From NCBI GenBank assembly GCA_025267735.1, contig CM046307.1, positions 5,462,258 through 5,526,257 on the forward strand: 64,000 bases of DNA, read 5' to 3'. Positions 32,483 to 47,850 of the stretch are shown here, piece by piece. The notes under the pieces are model-generated. The model searched no databases. It saw nothing but the letters and a program-made list of their open reading frames with translations, and was not told the DNA's origin. The translations under genes were made by a program, and so were the position numbers. Position 1 is the stretch's first letter. Every line of letters begins with the position of its first letter. This stretch comes from Mactra quadrangularis (Eukaryota; Mollusca; Bivalvia; Venerida; Mactridae).

Positions 32483-33358
32483 CCATGTCTGAAAAGTATA
32501 TCTTGATCCGCACTTGAATTCTGTATTCACAAACAAATATTAGTAACACCTTCAAAGTGTTTTACTGTATCATTTAATGACTACAATTTTATGATCTATT
32601 GTTAAGTCATTGCCTTCCTCCCACGTAGCTATAAATTTAGACTGAGAAAGCTTCTTTATTTAGTAATGAGTTCATATTGTTTTCTTACAAAATCTATTTT
32701 AGCTGATTGATAAAGTGTTGATTGGTTGTAGCTTATTCACGTTGACTTTAGATAAATATTTAAAATTTATTTTGAAAACAGGTCACTCATTTTAAGATAT
32801 CACTTTAGCTAGTAGTTAGTTACTACAATTATTCATATTCTATTATAATACAAAATATATAATTCATAAAAACAAGATACTTTGTAAGCTTTCTGGCTGA
32901 CAGGCGGTTTAACCGCTATCTTCTTATTTACACTGAAAACCTACTTTACAACTGAGCTGTTTCGAGTTTAGTTGATATATGCTCCAAAAATGTAATACTA
33001 GATATTAATTCAAGTGCGTAAAACCACAAACTACATCACAGATCAAAACCATTTCAGTGAGTTGTGTTAATTATTTGATATAATACTCTCTAGTTATGCA
33101 GTTAAAGATATGTTTGGGGTCAATGGTCCGGGTACTGATAGACCAAACATTGTTCCAGTACACAAATATTTGACAATTTTTTAGAAGTAACAGGTTATAA
33201 ATATTATCTTTACACTGTGCTGTCGAAATCCTGCATGGAACGAAAGTAATCGTTGTGTCCCTCTTAGTATACAGTATAAATTCAGATTCTTGAACATACC
33301 TAGAAAACTACATAACTGCTTAAACAAAACACTAATAAGAATTTGAAAGCATAACTTA
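32483..33358. other. Gene-free flank of protease C
   Basis: No gene or repeat is recognised between the hairpin element and the poly(A) signal of gene C. Confidence 0.45.
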
Positions 33359-33410
33359 ATTTATTTTATGTAGCTAACGATAATATATCAACACCAAAGT
33401 CCACAAAGAT

Positions 33411-36557
<3,147 letters not shown>

Positions 36558-36895
36558 CTTGATTCTAGATAGATCGAGGATGTATCTGACCAATGTCCAA
36601 ACATTCTGGTCTTATATATGTTTTTCCCAGGGAAATTAACATACGATTAAATACTTAAAGTGAATTGTTTGAAATAATTAAGTGGTCATTTATTACTTCT
36701 GACATTATTATGAGTGACCATAGGTAGACATTCGTGATATTTTTATTACTTTTAGTTGTAGAAATATCTAATGAGTGCTTGGACATGACTCTTGACCACT
36801 TCATATCCATACTTGACCATCAGATCGTACAAAATGGACGTTAACAAGTAGATGTTGAATCACAAGTATCAACTGGGACTGACCATGTGAAACCT
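36558..36895 (-). promoter_or_regulatory. Promoter of protease gene C
   Basis: On the minus strand, TATATAAG lies at 36618-36611, about 54 nt before the ATG. Further upstream, blocks shared with genes A and B occur in order: CACATGGTCAGTCCCAGTTG, CTTGTGATTCAACATCTACT and a TGGTCACTCATAATAATG-like block. Confidence 0.72.
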
Positions 36896-38157
36896 ATCGT
36901 TTATCAACATCAAAAGTATATGTTTGGCATTTGGTATGATTTAGGTTTGTACAACGATAGTGACTTTGGAGCGCAGAAATATATAACTTTTGCGATAATC
37001 GCTAAGAAGTATTTTTTTGTTTAAATGCAGATACATGTATTTACTTTATTTTTATTTATTTTGATAATTTGTAAGAATCATCTATGATTGTTTCAATTAA
37101 TTTCTGTGATGCAACTATACAATAAACGAAGTAAATCTTGTACAGGAAGAACAAAGCAAGTCATAAGTGTACCGAATTAAATAAACAAGATTTAATAGCA
37201 ATACAGTTGAAAAGGCACGATTACAATATAAATAAATACAAACCACATGCGAAGACATAAATTAATTACCGAAGAAGCAGCCAGTAAAGTATTACTTGCC
37301 TAGTTTGATGAGTAAAAAATAAAGTTTGGAAAATGTTCATGCGTTCTGGGTTTTTTTGCTACTTAGTATTTGTTGGAATTTATTGAAATTGGCCGATGGC
37401 AAAAACATGGTTCAAAATGTTTAAGTTTTCTTGACTTAATGCATACTAGTAAAATTGAAATCCGCATTGAGAGAAGTACATATTACAATTAAGTTTTAGT
37501 TATAACTTGATAAGCATAATTGGTGGATGCATTCATTTTTTGTTAATCAGTAGAAAATGTAACTCTGTACGAACTACGTAGATTGCTCTGCCTAACAGAC
37601 TAGTTGATAAATCACCAAAATCCTCTTCTGATCTGTCAAAATCTGCAACCGATTCAGTACTTTAGCGTTGATTATGTGCAAGTTTGATTTTGTCACACAA
37701 GCACATTTTTTTCAAACAAACGCTCGTGACATTATGATACTGAAGACTTTTTTAAATGTTCAGTTAATGGTTCAATGCACAAATCTAATTAAAATGACGT
37801 TTTGTTTAAGAACTACGGTGTCTTTTTGTCCATTATCATTGATTTCTATTATTAAACGAGCGAAAGGCATTACCATTTTAATAAGTAATTATTCTGTTAT
37901 GACATGCCTTTGAATTTACTAATAGTATCTGTTAATATTTAATCAAGACACGTTTAGTACTAAGGATTACAGTTAAGTTAATGGGAAAAAACATTTAGGA
38001 AGTAAGTCATTTTTAATTCTTTAAGTAGTCCAAACAATTCAAAAATTACTAGTTATCTTTTTAGGTCAACGTAAATCTGGTGAATACATGTACATGGTAA
38101 AAAAAGAATAGGTCTTAAATGTGAAATAACTAGTCGTTTTGCATTATTTTATTAAAC
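36896..38157. other. Intergenic sequence between protease C and lectin
   Basis: The promoters of the two divergent genes must lie here. I see no clear TATA box close to the lectin start. The ORF at 37668-37913 has no supporting features. Confidence 0.4.
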
Positions 38158-41100
38158 ATGAAAATAAGTGTACATGTTCACACTCATGCTAGCATGACTA
38201 TCGCTATTATTAGTTTTGTGTGCAGTCTATTGTTACTTGCTGAACCTAGTGAGTTAACAAAATTAGAAACAGTTCATTTTAATAAGTTCCTTCCCAACAA
38301 CAATATGGGTAGTACATCTTATTACACGTTTGATACATTACTCAAAGTAAGTATAAAGGGATGTATTAAGGGATGTCAGAGTACAGAAGGTTGTGAAAAT
38401 ATAAACTACGAGAGACGTTATGTGAGATGTAACTTGTTACGTCGTAATGAAAATATCAACAATGAAGATACTATTTTAAAACTTGAGACTAAACCAGGAC
38501 TGATGTTTGGAAATAAGTCTGAATGGACAAAGGTAAGCAAAAACATTTTATTATAATGAAGACCAAAGCACTTTAAAATACGAAAAGTCGGAGTTCAAAA
38601 CTTAACAAACTACATGTAATCAGCTTTAATATTTTACAATTAAATTTGCTGATGTTAGTTTTTTTAGTATAAAAGATTGTACCCTAACCAAATGCTGAGA
38701 GACAAAGGGTTGTAATTTTGTTTTAAAGTACATGTAGTTATGTATTGTTTTTTTTTTTTTTTAAATCTTGCATAAATATGTAGCAACAGAAATTGCATAG
38801 TGATACAATCACCTGTGAGGCAAAGAACGAACTCAACAAGCTAGTCTAACAAGTTGCACTACCCGTGGGTTTACGAACGTCTGTGATTACTTGTATCAAT
38901 ACATTTTAGATAAACTCCTATCATTTCTACAATTACGATATATTTGTTTTTCTTGCAAAGTTATTTCATAAGTATTTCGCTACAAGCTTAACAAATGTTA
39001 ATTAATTTGCAATTAAGCTGGCAGTTTCATTTAGATTTTGTGAGAAATAATTATATTATTTAGCTATGTAATAAATTTAATGTTTTTGATAAGGATAGAT
39101 GTAAATAGAATCTTAAATTCCTCAGGTCAACCTTATTGATTGCGATCACTGTAAACAGAATGAAGATTGTGTGAAGAAAATGGAAAATGCAACTTATTTC
39201 TGCAAAATAACGGGTAACAATTTTTATTAACACGAACTTTTTTCATAAATTGAGGAATTCCATTTTCAGCATATTTAGAATAGATATTTTTGATTCAGCC
39301 ACAAGCGATAAATCATTTATACGTGTCTTTGTGTAGCATTCCGACCACTTACATTGTAGATGACTAGAGATTTATGACGTTGCCTTTATTCATCACTTAT
39401 AACAACTCACAATCATACATGTAGGACCACATACTAAACTTTATTTCGTGACAACCAATGGTGTTTTATATGTATTCATTATATTTATAATTTTGAATCG
39501 CACTCCGACTGCTTTCACCCCCAATATATTTTTACGCAGCTGACGATTTTTACTTTACTTTATTTCAAAGTGATTAAAGGCCACCGGCCCATACACATAT
39601 ATATATACAATAAAATACATGTACATTATGATAAGAAGATAAATAGCAAACTTTTAACAAATTGTTTACAAAAAACCAATTAGTAGTTATAATGTTATAC
39701 ATTAGCCTTAATAAATATTCAGAGAAAACATCAAAATGTGCTTATACATATATACATAATAACTGTGTTGCTAAATATAAACAATTAATTTGATATTTAG
39801 TTTAATTATTAACATTTTTAATAAATTCACTTCTAATTTTGAAGGAATGGTATAGATATGTGGCTAGATTACGAAGTTACACTTTTACTTAACATCAAAT
39901 GGATAAAGTCATCTAGTGTTGGAGATTTCCAAAATTTTTCATTTATGTAAGCAGACCGTATATCTTTATATAGAGGACAAACTAAAGTGAAATGTAATTC
40001 ATCCTCTACTAAAGATTCACAATAAAAACATGTACTATATTCTCTATCTACCCCATAATAGCGCCCTTGTTCTATCATCAAATTGTGAGCTGAACTTCGG
40101 AAATTTGACAGGCATGATCTAAATTTCGGTATATCAATTACTGAAACATAAAGTTCTTTTTCAAAACATGGTTTGAACTGTTTGTAATAAAGTAATTTTG
40201 AACTATTGGAACATTCTTCAGCCCACAATTGAAGATATTGGTCTTTAAGACAAGTTGTATACTGATAAATGAACAATTTTGAATTTTGAACAGACTGCAT
40301 ATCCCAAACATAACCAAAACCATTTGTTTGCAATTCCCTCCTTACATCTGATACCCAATTGTCATAACCTAGACTATCATAATGTTTCACATATTATAAC
40401 ATAATTTTACATATCTTGTATTTGGAAGTGAAAGAATTCTTAGCCAAAATTTAATACATCTTTTTGATGAGGCTGAAATATACATTGGAAATCTCCCTAA
40501 ATCGCCTAGTACAGCTTTATTACAACTTTTAAAACTTACATTCAAAAATTTTTTACAGGCAAAAATATTTACATTTTCAATGGAAGGTATTTTTTTCAAT
40601 CCCCATAACTCAGAACCATATAACAAAATTGGTGCAATTTTAGAGTCAAATATCTTGAAAAACGTAGTATAAGGTATTAAACCTAACTTTAATAATGATG
40701 CAAAAACATACATAAAAACTTTTCTACCCTTGTCTGCCATAGCATTACCCATTCCGTACAGTGATAATCTGTTAGTAAATAAAACACCAACATAAGTAAA
40801 ATCTTTAACAACAGATAATTGTTCACCCTTATAAAACCACTTCTCTCTGGAAGCTAAAGAACCACTCTTTTTAAAAACGACTACCTTGGTTTTTTGGATA
40901 TTTACTGTGAGTTTATAATCATCACAAAATTTACTAAGAATGTTCAATTCTTTTTGTAGACCGTTAATAGTGTCAGATGTAAGAGCTATATCGTCAGCAA
41001 ACATAAGTAGAAAAATTTCAGTAAGATCAGGGAATAATTGGATACCTCTTATATCATTGTTCTTTAATTCGGTTTCAAGTTGGTTTATAAACAATAAAAA

Positions 41101-44100
41101 TAGTATAGGACTCATTTTACAACCCTGTCTTAAACCGACTGGACATGAAAAACTATTTGAATACCCGTTATTGGTTCGAACACAAGCCGTTACATTTTTA
41201 TACACAGTCTTAATTGCTGACAATAACTTGCCTGATATACCATTTTTACATAATTTGTTATACAACAAAGGTCTATTTACAGAATCAAATGCCTTTTGAA
41301 AATCTATAAAAGCTACATATACAGCTTTTCTCTTCAAACTAAAGTATTTATTAACTATTGAGTATAAGACAAATGCATTATCAATAGTGCAATAATTTTC
41401 TCGAAAGCCTGCTTATGATTAATTTGGTTATGTTAAAATATGAAGTATATGCCTATATTTAAACAATAACTGTTGCATCGACAAATGCATGCGTAAAAAT
41501 ATTTTGGGGTGAAAGCAGTCGGAGTGCAATTCAAATTTATAAATATAATCAATGTCTCATTCCGGCACAGCTTTCAAAACTTCCTATACCTTAACCAATA
41601 CAATTTGCTGTACCATTCCTGTTTGTCCAATGAAATTATCTTCCGGTATTGAGAGATTAATAAATATATAGAGGATATTCGCCAATTTTGGTGTAAGATC
41701 GATTTATATTTCACCGAGTGAGCTTAGAAAACATATTTTCACGAGTGGCGTAGCCACGAGTGAAAATGTCATTTTCTGAGCTCACAAGGTGAAATATAAA
41801 TCGATCTTACACCGAAATCGGCGAATTTTCTGTTTCTTTCATGCTGTTCACCTGAAAAATGATGCAAGACTATCTAGATGTACCTGTGCCAGTTCATGGA
41901 CAGACCGTATGACTCATTATTAATGTGATAGAGCGAAAATAAGTAGTTCCAGTGTGCATAATTTATTGTAATATAATCGTTCATTTCTTAAGACACTACC
42001 CATCCAAATTTAATTAATCCATGTTTGTTACATTAAAGAAGTATGAGGGAAAACAATTTTAAACTCGAAAATCGTGTAACAGTTTCCTCACGCGGAAGGA
42101 GACAAATGTGTACTGCATGAACAGTCAATGTCAAGGTAAATGTGTTTACGTCTGAGTTGGTCTACGCGAATTTTAAATCAATACAGTTTTTATTGTGATG
42201 TCATATTACGCGGTTAAACGGAAGGATTTAAACGATATTATCAAGCGACTGGAAAGTACATGTTTCACATTTATGATATGGATATAAGGATAATGTAAGG
42301 AAACACATAAAATCTAGATCTACGCGCTGAAGGGATGTTTCATTGATTTGTCAAAATGGCGAAGACTCAAGAAAGCCGATGATTTTTAGCCAGTTCATTA
42401 TATCTAATTTATGCACAGATTGGCTTGGATTTATACTAGCCAACCTTTGTATTTACCGTATAATGACTGGATATTCGTCAAATGAATCAACGAATGGAAT
42501 CCAATGGCAATGCACACGATGCAGCTTTGATACAGTCAACGTTCAGACATGTTTGAGTTTTTCCTCGCTGGATTTGAATGGTGACGTAAGTTATTCTAAG
42601 ATTTGTAATGAATTTTCTCATGAAAACCTGTATCATACTGTTCATTAAAAGCGCGAAACTCTCGCATTTGACCCCAATTATGTACAAAAAATCTCTATTA
42701 TGCAGTCGCGTGATTGCCGTGTAATCTGGACTGAGCTGTGTCGACTAAATTTGTAGACTTTCGTTTTAAAAATTAGTTAGCAACAGGATATGTTGGATTT
42801 GTTTATATCATCTCCTGCTTTAGCATCAACTAATGCATTTGTCACCATTGAACTCGCTTATATGATGTTTGAAAAAGCTCTAGCTTGTCTGTCTCCCTTG
42901 AAAAAAGTAGTCCGTCATTTTTTATATTTTCACCGTAGTGAAAATATAAACCGATATTTTCATCGTTTATTTTCATCGTATAACACAGCATTTCATCGTA
43001 AAGCATGAAAGAAAAAACACCATTGGTTGTCACGAATAAAGTTTAGTATGCGGTCAAATATTTTTAATATGCTGGTCCCGAAAAAAAATCTGCCTAAAAT
43101 TATTAGTAATACATATATCAATTTTGGTTTGTAAAACAGAAACATTATGTGAAATTAAGATTTCGTTTTTTCTCAATTACTTAGCTAATTAATTTAGTGG
43201 GCAATTGAGAAAGTAAGCACTCACTAAAAGTAATTATGGCAAATGTGCGAGTATAAAGAAACACATCCGATTCGACTGCTTTCAGTTGCAGATAAATTGT
43301 AACTCCGATAGTCCAAATGTTTGTAAAACAACAACAAACCCAATCAGTCTGGTTTACGATATTTTAGTGATGTTGTTTAGTCTTTATTACTTTTAAAATA
43401 CATGCATAATACAAGGATCGACTATGCTCTTTATGCTTGTTTTTGATAACTTAGATACATGGTATTATCCGCATTGTGTTTTTCATGTTGTAGTATGGCC
43501 TTACCCTTTTGATGTTTTGTTTGGCCTCACCAGGATTGTGAGTGTTTTCAAACTAAAGAAGAACAAACATATTAAAAACAAACATATATGCCAATATGGG
43601 AGCATATACGAATGCTACTACTACTTGAGTGTTCCTTTATGCTCGCCCATATGCCAAAAAAGTGCTTCGGGCGAGCATTTACTGACTTACTGCCCACTTA
43701 TTTAAAAAAATTAATCTATTTCTAAGATAAATACTCTATTTTAAAACTATATTTAAATGTACTAATTTAAAATTTTACTAAGTGTAAATAAACTGGTTTA
43801 ATAATCTTTATTAAAAGAAACTGATTTAAGAAATAACTTACAGTTGTCTATATTTTGTTGTCTAATAAAATATAGGCACGAGTTGTGATGCGCGTATGAT
43901 TAAATCACGAGTGCTTTAGCACGAGTGATTTAATAAGCGCATCAAACGAGTGCCTATATTTTATTAGACAACAAAATATAGACAACTGTAAGTTATTTCG
44001 ATTCTAACATCGTAAAATACATCCGTAGAAAAGATATTGATAGAACTATTTTAAACTGTCAGAACGTCATGCTGTTGAAATCCACCCCAGTGCAAAGGCC

Positions 44101-47100
44101 GAAAATAGCATTTATTTACACAATTCTCACAGATAGATGTTTCTTATTCCGAACAAAAAATATTAAAATCTTAATTATAGAATAGAACCCAAATTGTAAA
44201 AGTCAACCCTTATAAACTCAGGCGCCATTTTCGGCTTTGCGCATTTAACGTGGGGAGTAAAATTTCAACAGCCGTCACGAGCTATATTTTGTTGAATAAT
44301 TAAGCATAGATGACGTCACATTAAATAAAGAGTGAAAACGCACGTGCCTATGTTAGAATTAAATATCAGCTATATTATATTAAGAATATACTATATTACA
44401 CTAATGGGGGTGTCAACTGTGTTAAGTAACTAATTTAAAATATAATTATACTAAATTGTAACTAAGTTCCATAATTAGAAAAACTACTTTGCAAAATGAC
44501 TAAGTTCAAAACTAATTTGACCTAGTTTCAACTTTGTTGTAAAAACGACTACTAAGTTCAAAACTAATTTGACCTAGTTTCAACTTTGTTGTAAAAACGA
44601 CTTCTAAGTTCAAAACTGGATTGACCTACTTAATCAAGAGCCCTTATATGCAGAGATCTAGGATTGACCTAGATAGAGTCTGCTGAGCTCTGATTGGCTG
44701 TAGGTCTTGACTGGTTCGACTATATTGTTTGTACACCTACTCCCTGTTCAGCAAGTATTTTAAAAGATAATATGTTAAAAATCACACGTAATGAAAATTC
44801 TGACTTATTAAAGTGAACAACGACTCACTTTTCAGGGCCACTATAAAAAACAAGTTAAAACAAGAGTCAGAACTAATGAAAATAACTATATTACTGTATT
44901 TACAATTAAAAGTATATTATGCTGAAAAGGGATCGGTGTAAAACAAGTTTGTACATAGTTTGAGTCCAAGTAGGTCAAGGAGTGGGAGTCACCTCCTATG
45001 AATAGATTGTTGTTTAAACAACTATCTAGGTTCCTGATATATGAATGCATATGTATATACGTGCTTTTAAAGCATAGTGTTGGTTCATTCGGAACACCTC
45101 GACTTTTCATGAATGAATAATTCGTAGCGAGCGGCCGAGGAGTTCCGAATGAGTGTTGGTTATGACATATCCCTATAATGTTTGCATTTGTTAGTATTGA
45201 TGGTATAAAATGCCAGATTTACTCAACGAAATCAGACTGAACAAACTTGATTGTTGAACTTAATCTATTTTATTTTTAACAGTGTGTGAACGACCCAAGA
45301 ATTCCCTAGTAAGAGATAATGTGTTTACACCAGGAAGTAAAATTGTTCATGCCTGCAAGGAATTTTACACGAAAATACCACGTAAAGTTCAGTTAAACAA
45401 GGCAACTTGTTTAAAGAATGGAACTTGGGATAATGGTTTCGCATGTCTGAAAGGGGAAGAGTTCAATGGATCCTTCTATCATATAAATACACAACTTATG
45501 ACATGGTTCGAAGCTCAAGTAGGTGATGCTATGTCAGCATATATATTTGTCAAATTGTTTTTCTGATAGCTTCTGATAACTAAGTGTTTGACGCCTTTGT
45601 TTCGATCTTTGACGCATTATATAAATATAACTTTAATTGGCATGTCCATTATCACATCTGAGTATTTGACTTCATCAGGATTTTATATAATAATTGTTTT
45701 GTCTGCTATCACTCCATATATCTTTAAACAAAATCCCGTTTTAGGAAAACCCGGGTCTCATTACCCATGATAGTCAGATACAAATAGTCATCAATGCAAA
45801 TTTCAAAATCATCATTATTTAGGATGTATTCTATCAACCAATATATTATTCAAACTACTTTACATGAATAGGTTTTAGTTGTGGTATAACCCGGGTCGAT
45901 AGCGCAGTTGGTAGCGCGTCGGGATTTGGAATCTCGTGCCCGAGGGGTGCGGGTTAGAGTCCCTCCCGGGGAGGTTATACCCTTCCATTAGAATTTGACA
46001 ATAATGTCAATTTTCCTCCTTTGATAAGATAATATGGAGAAGTTTCCGGCCTTGTGGGGAAGGGTAGGTTAGTACTGGTTATAGACAATGGTCCAGGCAA
46101 GCTGGGTTAGGTGCGCTGGACGCCGTAAAATGACCTAAATTGTGTTGACACGGCGTTAAATCTAGTAAAAAATTAGTTGTGGTAAAATTACTTGCGGTAC
46201 ACGTGATAAGTTTATCTCGAACTTTCATTCGGCAAAAATCAGGATGGAGGACGCTGAATATTAATACAAACTATTAACAAGCACTACTTGTCTTAAAATT
46301 GATTTTTTTCATATTTTACAATACTATAGGATTACTGTCTAAGTGTGTTTGGACATTTGGTTGACATTGAAACAGAAGATGAGCAATTTTATATATCAGA
46401 ACTCGTGGGTAAATACTTAATATTCTATTAAAAATGATGATTGCTTTGCATTAGTATAAAGGTGCAAAAGATCAAAAGATCAGTTTGTTAAAGTAATTAA
46501 TAATTTCAAGAAGCGCATAAGTGAAGTGAAGCGTCAAAAGGGACGACATATAGAAAACGTCAACAACAAAATGGTAATTCTAGCAAATTGGCGTTTCATG
46601 TAAAGTATAAGATCGATTATATACGGGGATAAGTTTTACACCTATTTTCTTTACATGTACAAGTTTTTATTAATTTAGCAGAATATTACCATGAAATAAA
46701 CTAGCATCTTTTTTGGACATATTTTTAATACATTGAAAAAGTAAACATGGAATGCGGTTCTTTTTTAAATTATATTGGACGTGATTATTAACTTGTTTAA
46801 AAACGAATCTCCGTTTTACTTTTTCCACAATACAACCCTCACATGACAGGCTTGTTGTAACATAGAATCAATATATCAGGATAATAATACTTTAGTTACA
46901 GCATTTTAAAACATAACTAAGCAGTTCATCTAGGTTATCAATGCATAACTAGTGTGATTTAGACAACTCAATCACTCCACGATACTTGTGTACACGCACA
47001 AACATGGCGATCATCTTAGATTTCAAAGTGGAAATCACGCTTTATGTAAATGAGTAACTGTACCGATCATCTATATCAAATTTGGAGCATGCATTACCAT

Positions 47101-47850
47101 TTGAAAAATTCTTGTTGTATAAGATCCCACTATCAGCGGATTCAATACATTAAAATGAATGTACATTATATGTACATAAATCAAAGTATTGAAATACAGA
47201 AAGACTTTCGTGCACATTGAAACCTAAAGAATCCATACTAATGATTACTCCATACACATCAGATTCAAGTACGAACCGAGCAGGGCAAAAATTCGGGCAA
47301 AGTGTTTATTCTATTCTGTTTAACTGGAAAATACTTCTGCTTAGTGTGTTAATGAGATTTGACTCCGCCCATTCACACGCTTATCAATATAAATAAATAC
47401 CTGTCACTGACGCTGAAACAGACACGTCAGTTGATTGACGGAACTCCTTTATCGCCTAGAAAAAATATGTAGTAAACCAGAGACACATGTATCCCTCCGC
47501 ATGTTAAACTGGTCAGGCCTTTGAATCGTCGATAGTTTTCGACTTGTGGTATAACTTGAGCCTTTCGGCGAAATCGCCGAAAGTCTAAAAATTGTGCGTT
47601 TCTTAATACCTAGGATATTTTGTCACTTTCAGGTGATTATTATAAGACCGAAACATGGACTGGAGGCAATGATTTGGAAACAACAGGAACTTATGTATGG
47701 TCTGATGGCACTGAGATGACGTATACATATTGGTTACCTGGAAGACCCGACATTATTTATGAACACTGTGTTCAACTACAGTATAACTATCCGGGTTGGA
47801 ACAATGTGGGATGTCTTAACCATAATCAAGTTATGTGTGAAATGCCATGA
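38158..47850 (+). CDS. Secreted PAN-Sushi-C-type lectin protein
   Basis: Five exons (38158-38532, 39126-39213, 45283-45518, 46330-46408, 47633-47850) join in frame to 331 aa. A hydrophobic signal region ends near residue 28; Met13 is an alternative start. Residues 69-91 have the C-x3-C-x5-C...Y...C pattern of a PAN/apple-like domain. Residues 131-156 are Cys-rich and perhaps EGF-like. Residues 156-209 form a Sushi/CCP module with four Cys and GTWDNG. Residues 217-331 are a C-type lectin domain with WFEAQDYC, HLVDIE, VWSDGT and four canonical cysteines (236, 305, 320, 328). The sugar-specificity triplet is Arg-Pro-Asp (297-299) instead of EPN or QPD, and WND is Trp-Asn-Asn, so calcium or sugar binding may be altered. 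It is probably a secreted recognition protein. Intron 2 spans 6 kb of transposon debris. The 5' and 3' UTRs were not determined. Confidence 0.82.
39540..41414 (-). mobile_element. 5'-truncated non-LTR retrotransposon
   Basis: The minus strand contains the C-terminal half of a LINE reverse transcriptase followed by a 3' region ending in AAATAAAGTAAAGTAAAAAT, a short-tandem-repeat tail typical of several non-LTR clades. Homology starts abruptly at about 41413 with the fingers motif AGFREN, and stops occur immediately upstream. That is the usual 5' truncation. The clade (Jockey/CR1-like or other) cannot be decided by eye. Confidence 0.8.
39869..41413 (-). pseudogene. LINE reverse transcriptase, truncated and frameshifted
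   Basis: From about 41413 the reading frame runs AGFREN, then FIDFQKAFDSVNR (motif A), GLRQGCKMSP (motif B), LMFADDIAL (catalytic motif C) and the thumb region, to a stop TGA at 40387. The protein then continues in another frame from about 40390 to 39869 (KHYDSLGYDNW onward). That second part includes a C-terminal zinc-knuckle-like stretch CFYCESLVEDELHF...CPLY. A single-base shift at about 40390 therefore breaks one original ORF. The endonuclease and N-terminal parts are absent, so the copy is dead. The plus-strand ORF at 40940-41299 is its antisense shadow. Confidence 0.85.
41676..41835. repeat. Hairpin element with CACGAGTG centre
   Basis: The left arm (TTCGCCAATTTTGGTGTAAG, ATCGATTTATATTTCACC) is inverted at the right (GGTGAAATATAAATCGATCT, TACACCGAAATCGGCGAA). 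The centre is itself palindromic (TTTTCACGAGTGGCGTAGCC, ACGAGTGAAAA). It lies in intron 2 of the lectin gene. Confidence 0.75.
41836..43830. other. Intron 2 of the lectin gene, unassigned part
   Basis: No exon or gene is supported. Repeated TATTTTCA(C/T)CG words at 42915-43000 form short inverted pairs and may be remains of another hairpin element. ORFs at 42343-42648 and 42790-43008 have no recognisable content. Confidence 0.4.
43831..43998. repeat. 168-bp near-perfect hairpin element
   Basis: The left arm begins AAATAACTTACAGTTGTCTA and the right arm ends with the exact inverse TAGACAACTGTAAGTTATTT. Pairing extends about 55 nt through TATTTTATTAGACAACAAAA. The centre holds AAATCACGAGTGCTTTAGCA, CGAGTGATTT. 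It lies in intron 2 of the lectin gene. Confidence 0.85.
44499..44650. repeat. 52-bp tandem repeat, about 2.8 copies
   Basis: A unit starting ACTAAGTTCAAAACTAATTT and ending in GTTGTAAAAACG repeats at 44499, 44551 and, diverged, 44603. It lies in intron 2 of the lectin gene. Confidence 0.8.
45086..45151. mobile_element. 66-bp minimal MITE with 10-bp target duplication
   Basis: The left end CATTCGGAACACCTCGAC and the right end GGCCGAGGAGTTCCGAATG are inverted. AGTGTTGGTT flanks both sides exactly (45076-45085 and 45152-45161). The ends match the 363-bp element at 21358-21720, so this is a heavily deleted but mobilised relative. It lies 130 bp before lectin exon 3. Confidence 0.85.
45888..46173 (+). 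mobile_element. SINE family 1, copy 4
   Basis: This is the best-preserved copy. It has head AACCCGGGTCGATAGCGCAG and TTGGTAGCGCG, a B-box region GGGTTAGAGTCCC, and a body from GGGGAGGTTATACCCTTCCA to TGTTGACACGGCGTTAAA. It lies in intron 3 of the lectin gene, on the same strand. Confidence 0.9.
46409..47632. other. Lectin intron 4 with an isolated TATA-like site
   Basis: No exon is seen between the two lectin-domain exons. ATCAATATAAATAAATACCT at about 47383-47402 resembles a core promoter, but no transcript can be inferred. A short perfect hairpin TTTCGGCGAAATCGCCGAAA lies near 47564-47583. Confidence 0.4.

Larger units (their letters stand above)
39475..41550. mobile_element. TIR element split by a LINE insertion
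   Basis: At 39481-39539, ATATTTATAATTTTGAATCG is followed by CACTCCGACTGCTTTCACCC. At 41489-41543 the inverse appears (GGGGTGAAAGCAGTCGGAGT, then GCAATTCAAATTTATAAAT). The matching ends are about 55-60 nt with roughly 90% identity by eye. Nearly everything between them is LINE sequence, so a DNA element appears to have been interrupted by the LINE. It lies in intron 2 of the lectin gene. Confidence 0.65.

Noticed and set aside
40940..41299. 119-aa plus-strand ORF
   Set aside because: It is antisense to the LINE reverse transcriptase, whose motifs are all on the minus strand.
42343..42648. 101-aa ORF in lectin intron 2
   Set aside because: It lacks domain features and flanking splice sites that fit the lectin frame.
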